Below, one piece after another: positions 48,392-52,849 of a stretch of DNA of 52,849 nt. Made by a program: the position numbers and the translations under genes. The notes beneath the pieces are model-generated. The model ran no database searches. It saw only the letters and a program-made list of their open reading frames with translations, and was not told the DNA's origin. Each line of letters opens with the position of its first letter. Positions within the stretch are counted from its first letter, which is position 1. Origin of the DNA: Actinomycetes bacterium (GTDB lineage Bacteria; Actinomycetota; Acidimicrobiia; Spongiisociales; UBA5794); assembly GCA_023336815.1 (NCBI GenBank), contig JAMBLJ010000054.1, positions 1 to 52,849 on the forward strand. The letters are read 5' to 3'.

Positions 48392-49925
48392 ACACAAATC
48401 GGTAGCTCTCCCAAGGCGATTCGCCATTGGGTTCATCGCCATAGTCGCTATCGCCGTGCCGTCGATGAGTACGCTCGCCTCGATCGTTACGACCGACATC
48501 TTTATTGTGCGCGAAGAACAACCGCTTGGCGAGGATGTGTACGTCACATCAGTTTCGGGGAGGGTCGAGGGGGTGATTGATGGGGACCTGACCATCTTCA
48601 CCGGCAACCTCGTTATCACGGGAAGAGTGACTGGGTCGGTGACTGTGTTCTCGTCGGGATCAGTTGTCGTTGAGCCGACCGGACGCGTCGACGGGTCACT
48701 TCGAGGGGCTGCAGCGAGCGTCACGATCGATGGCAGAGTTGGGGACGACGTCTTTCTTACGGCACCCTCGGTTGTGATCGAAGAGATAGGCTCGATCGGA
48801 CGCGATGCCGTGATCTTTGGAGGGACCGGTCGTATCGAAGGTTCGGTCGGTCGCGATGTGCGCGGACGAACGATTCGGCTCGTGGTCGATGGTTCAGTAG
48901 GTGGTGACCTGGACGTAGCAACCCAGAAACTGGAGTTCGGACCCCAAGCCGACATCGACAAGGATGTTCTGTACCGGTCGCCTGTGGAGGCGAGCATTGC
49001 TGAGGATGCGCGCATCGGGGGTACGGTCACCCGGCTACCGACCCAGAGCAACTTCGTGTACGGGATCATGCTCGCTCTTGCGAACGTCGTTGGGTTTCTC
49101 GGATTCGTGGTTGCGGGCCTGGCCCTGCTCTGGGCGATGCGTCGGACTGGTTCACGCGCAGTCGGAGCCGTGCTGACACGCCCTGTCCGGTCGTTTCTTG
49201 TCGGCGTACTCGCTGTCGTTGTTCTCCCAGTCCTCATCGCAGTGCTTGGGATCACGCTCGTTGGGCTTCCGCTCGCGTTCATTGGAGTTCTTCTTGGTGC
49301 CGCGCTGTTCGTCGTTGGCCCAGTTCCAGCGATCACGGCTCTCGGCAACCGGGTGCTGCTCCGCAGGGGTGGCTTGTTCGGAGCGTTCCTTGCGGGGGCG
49401 ATACTGTGGCGCCTCGGGATCTGGTTCGTTCCCGTTGTTGGGGGATTCCTCTACGCCATCGGTCTTGTGTGGGGTGTTGGCGGGTGGGTCCTTGGCGCTA
49501 TTGCCGCACGAAGAGGAGATCCCATACCTGTGGAGCTGTTGCCGCAGGCGATGATCGCCGAATCGGAGATCCCCCCGGACTGGGACCCCCCACGTGCACC
49601 TGGTCGAGCCGTGGCTGTTGCAACTCACGCCGGGTTGCCTCAGGATGATCAGACGCTCGAGGAGGACATCGAACTCGAAGAGGTCGCCGACGGTTCTTCC
49701 GACCCATCGGAGGAATCGATCGCCTTCTTCCGCGATGCCGAGGGTGACAACACACCCGAATCAGTGGATGACGAGGCCGATGTCAGCGACATCGCAGAGG
49801 GTGATGTCGTGACGAACACGGCTGAGGAGGATGTCGTGATCGACGACGAGGTTCGGGGTCAGGATGAAGAAGGCGATGATGATCGACCGCCACCCTCAGC
49901 TGATTCGTGGGGTCTCCCCGGCTGA
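48372..49925 (+). CDS. Bactofilin-like polymer-forming membrane protein
   Basis: This 517-residue protein starts with a signal or anchor helix (about 15-38). A domain of short beta repeats follows (GDLTIFTGNLVITGRVTGSV, DGSLRGAAASVTIDGRVGDD and others, about 50-230), rich in G-V-x-G-D steps as in bactofilins. Four or so membrane helices lie at about 233-370. The last 120 residues are strongly acidic (LEEDIELEEVADG, EDVVIDDEVRGQDEEGDDD). Members with this layout are called polymer-forming or DUF-type proteins; function unknown. Start GTG, overlapping nuoN by 20 bases, so it may be co-translated with complex I. Convergent with fbpC after 13 bases. Confidence 0.65.
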   Translation: MTPFPSKHKSVALPRRFAIGFIAIVAIAVPSMSTLASIVTTDIFIVREEQPLGEDVYVTSVSGRVEGVIDGDLTIFTGNLVITGRVTGSVTVFSSGSVVVEPTGRVDGSLRGAAASVTIDGRVGDDVFLTAPSVVIEEIGSIGRDAVIFGGTGRIEGSVGRDVRGRTIRLVVDGSVGGDLDVATQKLEFGPQADIDKDVLYRSPVEASIAEDARIGGTVTRLPTQSNFVYGIMLALANVVGFLGFVVAGLALLWAMRRTGSRAVGAVLTRPVRSFLVGVLAVVVLPVLIAVLGITLVGLPLAFIGVLLGAALFVVGPVPAITALGNRVLLRRGGLFGAFLAGAILWRLGIWFVPVVGGFLYAIGLVWGVGGWVLGAIAARRGDPIPVELLPQAMIAESEIPPDWDPPRAPGRAVAVATHAGLPQDDQTLEEDIELEEVADGSSDPSEESIAFFRDAEGDNTPESVDDEADVSDIAEGDVVTNTAEEDVVIDDEVRGQDEEGDDDRPPPSADSWGLPG

Positions 49926-49938
49926 ACCGGCAACAACC

Positions 49939-50970
49939 TCAGTGGAGACCCGATGCCGTCTCGTACACGATCGAATCCACGACCTCGACATCGACCCTGT
50001 CGCCTATCAATATGCGGTTCGCTGTTGGCACAAGGGCTTCGATCCGTTCTCCGCCTGCAAGTTCGATCTCGACGAGCTGATCATGTCCGTAGAACTCTCG
50101 ATCGGTAATACATCCGGCCCCGTCATCTGAGACCCTGGGAGCGATCCATTCCGGCCGGATCATGACCTCGGCATGGGAGCCTGCTGGAAGCGATGTTGTG
50201 ATCGGTCCCAGAACGGTTGCCACCGATCCGTTTTCAACCACGCCGGGAAGGAGGATCGCGTCACCCAGGAATCGTGCCACCCATGGGTTGATCGGCTGTG
50301 CGTACACATCATCAGGAATCCCTGATTGCACGATTCTGCCATCGCTCATGATCGCTATGACATCCGCTATAGCAAGTGCCTCTGCTTGATCATGGGTGAC
50401 GAATACAGCTGTGGCACCGGCACCTCGGAGAATACGTCTGAGCTCCCGCCGCATCCGCTCGCGTTGGGGTGCGTCGAGGTTGGAGAACGGTTCGTCGAGC
50501 AGCACGACATCCGGCGCCGGTGCGAGCGCACGGGCGAGAGCGACTCGTTGTTGCTCGCCGCCTGAGAGTTCATGGGGAAAACGAGAGCCATGGTCTTCGA
50601 GACCCACGAGTTTGAGGACATCGTGAACGCGTTGGACGCGGTCTGCGCCGCGTACGCCGTAACCGACGTTCTCAGCAACAGAGACGTGTGGAAACAACGC
50701 GTATTCCTGGAACACCATGCCGACATTGCGCTTCTCCGGTGGGATGTCCTTGCCGGCCCCTACGACGATCGTGTCCCTGATCGCGACAGTTCCGGAATCA
50801 GGGTGCTCGAAACCAGCGATCACACGCAACGCGGTGGTCTTGCCGCATCCCGACGGGCCGACGAGTGCAACAAGAGACCCCTGTGGGACGTCGAGCGAGA
50901 AATCATCGAGCGCGACGGCATCACCAAACGAAACCGATACACCTGTGACCGAGATCAGCGGACCTGTCAT
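49939..50970 (-). CDS. fbpC: Ferric iron ABC transporter ATP-binding protein
   Basis: This 343-residue ATPase powers uptake through the FbpB permease. Walker A GPSGCGKTT (38-46), the Q-loop in VGMVFQEYALFPH, the signature LSGGEQQRVALARAL, Walker B VVLLDEPFSNLD and the switch His in FVTHDQAEA are all present. The C-terminal ~110 residues form a TOBE-type regulatory domain. The ATG overlaps fbpB's stop as ATGA. The iron assignment comes from the whole fbpABC arrangement. Other substrates such as thiamine or sulfate use similar ATPases. Confidence 0.88.
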   Translation of the reverse strand: MTGPLISVTGVSVSFGDAVALDDFSLDVPQGSLVALVGPSGCGKTTALRVIAGFEHPDSGTVAIRDTIVVGAGKDIPPEKRNVGMVFQEYALFPHVSVAENVGYGVRGADRVQRVHDVLKLVGLEDHGSRFPHELSGGEQQRVALARALAPAPDVVLLDEPFSNLDAPQRERMRRELRRILRGAGATAVFVTHDQAEALAIADVIAIMSDGRIVQSGIPDDVYAQPINPWVARFLGDAILLPGVVENGSVATVLGPITTSLPAGSHAEVMIRPEWIAPRVSDDGAGCITDREFYGHDQLVEIELAGGERIEALVPTANRILIGDRVDVEVVDSIVYETASGLH

Positions 50971-52604
50971 ACCTCCACCACATCCTTGGATCGAATGGAA
51001 AGGTAATAGACCGGGACAACTGAGACAGCGATAAGGAGCAAGGACGATGTCGCAGCTCGTGCGTAGAGCAATTCATCTGCGGCGGACCATATGCGAACCG
51101 CGAGGGTCGTGAACCCCGGGGGACTCAAGAGGAGTGTTGCGGGAAGTTCCTTGATCGTCGTAACGAATACAAGGGCACCGCCCGCCAACAGACCGCGAGA
51201 TATAAGCGGAAGGGTGACCTTGACGTAGGTCATGATCGGGCCGTGCCCGAGCGAACGCGACGCGTCTTCGAGTGCAGGGTTTACCTGGAGCAGCGAGGCC
51301 TTGGCTGATGATGTTGCCTGTGCGAGGAACATCGCTGCATACACGAGAGCCAGAACGAGGATCGACTGATATACGGGCCGGGCGTAGCGAATCGTGAAAG
51401 CTACGACGGCGATGGCGATCGTGATGTGTGGCAGGGAGAAGATGGTGAACACCACTCGTTCGAGCCAGTGGGTGGAACGAGAAGCGAATCGAACGGTGAG
51501 AACTGTTATCGGGATCGCCGCCGCCATTGCAAGACCGGCAGCGAACGTACCCGCCGTGAGGGACCCCATCACCGCTCGCCACGACACAGCGATGTTGGTG
51601 CCCGCAGCGAGGCCACGCACGACCCAGATGCTGAGCACGCTGACAGGAACGAAGATGCCGATCGCGGTGACGGTGGTCAGACTGAGGATGGCCGTTGTGC
51701 GTTGGGGCGGGGTCAAGCGGTAGATCGATGGTGGCCGCGACGTTGAGCGTGAGAAGTATGTGCCCTTTCCCCGTGTGCGTTGCTCGCCCCAGATGAAGAC
51801 TCCCGCAATCATGATGAGAACGATGGATAGAACGATTGCTGGTGTTCTGTCGAGTCGACCCGAGTATTGGGCGTAGATCACACGCGTGAACGCGTCGAAC
51901 CGCATCAGGGACACTGCTCCAAAATCTGAGAGTGTGTAGAGCGCAGCGAGCAGAGCTCCTGCACCGATCGCGGGACGTAATTGAGGCAAAACGACGGTCC
52001 AAAAAACACGGCCGGGTGAGGCTCCCAGCCCTCGTGCGGCCTCCTCGAGGGAAGGATCCACTTTGCGGATCGCGGCGGCAGTGATGAGATACACATACGG
52101 GTATGTGGTGATCGTCAGTGCGAGCCATGCCCCCGGAAGACCGATCAGGTGAGGAATTTCCAACCCTGTGATGTCGGCGAATACCCCTCTGGGGCCCGTC
52201 CCTGAGATGAAGGCAAGCGCAACGACATAGGAAGGGATGACAAGTGGGAGCGCAAAGGCAACCCCCCAGATCCGTTTGAAGGCGATGTCGGTGCGTGCGA
52301 GGACCCAGGCTCCACCGACGCCGATCACGATCGCTGAGAACGTCACGACTCCGGTCAACAGGAAGCTACGACCTGCGAGACGCAGCGTTCTGAACGAGAA
52401 CAGGGTGGCCCACGCTGCATCAGTAGCGCCGGCCGCCCTTCCAAACAGGAAGAGGACAGGAAGTGCAACAGGGACGAGCACCGCAAGGGCGGCGGCCCAC
52501 AGCCACCACGGAGGTCGCCTCCGTGACTCCTTGACTCTTCCCGGTGATGCCGCTGGTGTCCCTGCAACAACGTGTACCTCAATGACCGGGTCGCGTCCGT
52601 TCAC
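50967..52604 (-). CDS. fbpB: Ferric iron ABC transporter permease (two-domain)
   Basis: This 545-residue inner membrane permease contains two fused permease halves, about 12 helices in all, as in FbpB/AfuB. Each half has an ATPase-contacting EAA loop: LEEAARGLGASPGRVFWTVV in the first and LEDASRSLGHGPIMTYVKV in the second. The start is GTG, overlapping the fbpA stop (GTGA). ATGA overlap joins it to fbpC, so the three genes form one operon. No operator, for example an iron-responsive box, can be seen because the operon's promoter lies outside the window. Confidence 0.9.
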   Translation of the reverse strand: MNGRDPVIEVHVVAGTPAASPGRVKESRRRPPWWLWAAALAVLVPVALPVLFLFGRAAGATDAAWATLFSFRTLRLAGRSFLLTGVVTFSAIVIGVGGAWVLARTDIAFKRIWGVAFALPLVIPSYVVALAFISGTGPRGVFADITGLEIPHLIGLPGAWLALTITTYPYVYLITAAAIRKVDPSLEEAARGLGASPGRVFWTVVLPQLRPAIGAGALLAALYTLSDFGAVSLMRFDAFTRVIYAQYSGRLDRTPAIVLSIVLIMIAGVFIWGEQRTRGKGTYFSRSTSRPPSIYRLTPPQRTTAILSLTTVTAIGIFVPVSVLSIWVVRGLAAGTNIAVSWRAVMGSLTAGTFAAGLAMAAAIPITVLTVRFASRSTHWLERVVFTIFSLPHITIAIAVVAFTIRYARPVYQSILVLALVYAAMFLAQATSSAKASLLQVNPALEDASRSLGHGPIMTYVKVTLPLISRGLLAGGALVFVTTIKELPATLLLSPPGFTTLAVRIWSAADELLYARAATSSLLLIAVSVVPVYYLSIRSKDVVEV

Positions 52605-52849
52605 AGAAGCCCGGCTCGAGCGACGAGGTCTGTTGCGGTGTCGAGAACCGACGCGAGGTCCGAGAGATCGATGGCTGGTGTCGGGATCGTATCTATTGGT
52701 GGAAGTCGGGGATCGGCAGCGATGCCGGGCACGAGGGGATACTCGAACGTTTCATCTGCGAAGTAGGTCTGAGCATCGTTGTTGAGGAGAAAAGCGACGA
52801 AACGTGTTGCGGCCTCAATGTTGCTTGAGCTGGCGAGAACGCCCGCTCC
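52601..52849 (-). CDS. fbpA: Ferric iron ABC transporter substrate-binding protein (3' end only)
   Basis: The last 82 residues of an extracellular iron-binding protein are present, and the gene continues past the window edge. FVAFLLNNDAQTYFADETFE and EYPLVPGIAAD are the conserved end of the FbpA/AfuA family, followed by DLSDLASVLDTATDLVARAGLL at the C-terminus. The stop overlaps fbpB's GTG. The iron-binding tyrosines and signal peptide would lie in the missing part. Confidence 0.85.
   Translation of the reverse strand, partial: GAGVLASSSNIEAATRFVAFLLNNDAQTYFADETFEYPLVPGIAADPRLPPIDTIPTPAIDLSDLASVLDTATDLVARAGLL

Overview
The window looks like a piece of an actinobacterial chromosome (Actinomycetota), possibly an Acidimicrobiia-like lineage. 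The evidence is an MshA-type mycothiol glycosyltransferase, an RsiG-like anti-sigma protein, a Rex repressor next to a complete 14-gene nuo operon, and a -10 hexamer TANNNT placed exactly 6-7 bases before the start codon of about ten genes, which is typical of leaderless actinobacterial transcription. Class-level placement is inference. There is no sign of phage, transposase, CRISPR, rRNA or tRNA genes.

Layout. 1-7.6 kb: a small DUF1579-like protein, an MFS carrier with two small membrane or exported proteins, an acyl-CoA synthetase, an ion-channel-like membrane protein, a Clp1/Grc3-type P-loop protein and a glyoxalase-fold protein. 7.6-8.0 kb: a gene-free stretch with a palindromic element and a cluster of DnaA-box-like 9-mers. 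8.0-12.8 kb (minus strand): LytM peptidase, RsiG-like protein, asparaginase, GNAT-like protein and MshA, probably one operon. 12.8-18.5 kb: an unusual MoaD-CdsA fusion, then tyrosine/homogentisate catabolism (hmgA, an unknown gene, fahA, and divergent hpd). 18.5-23.2 kb: PPK2, SAM hydroxide adenosyltransferase, a 31-residue membrane peptide, a glutaredoxin-like protein, hemolysin III and a geranylgeranyl/menaquinone reductase.

23.2-32.7 kb holds the most unusual locus: a divergent respiratory cluster. The minus arm encodes a CcoN-CcoO fusion in which every heme and CuB histidine position of the CcoN part is replaced, plus a membrane-anchored monoheme cytochrome c carrying four copies of a 44-residue helical module. 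The plus arm encodes a membrane protein, a 2[4Fe-4S] ferredoxin, a split cytochrome b (b6-like and subunit-IV-like), a Rieske protein, a diheme cytochrome c with a calcium-loop motif, and another membrane protein. The subunit-IV-like protein carries two more copies of the same helical module, which links the two arms. I propose that they form one quinol-oxidising electron-transfer assembly with a heme-less oxidase-like scaffold.

33.0-48.4 kb: Rex, then nuoABCDEFGHIJKLMN, mostly with 1-8 base overlaps. 48.4-49.9 kb: a bactofilin-like membrane protein overlapping nuoN. 49.9-52.8 kb: a ferric-iron ABC transporter (fbpC, fbpB, and the 3' end of fbpA cut by the window edge).

Intergenic DNA carries several dispersed repeat families: a double palindrome in four copies, a nested inverted-repeat element that supplies the last codons of the MFS gene, and TACGTA-type palindrome arrays.
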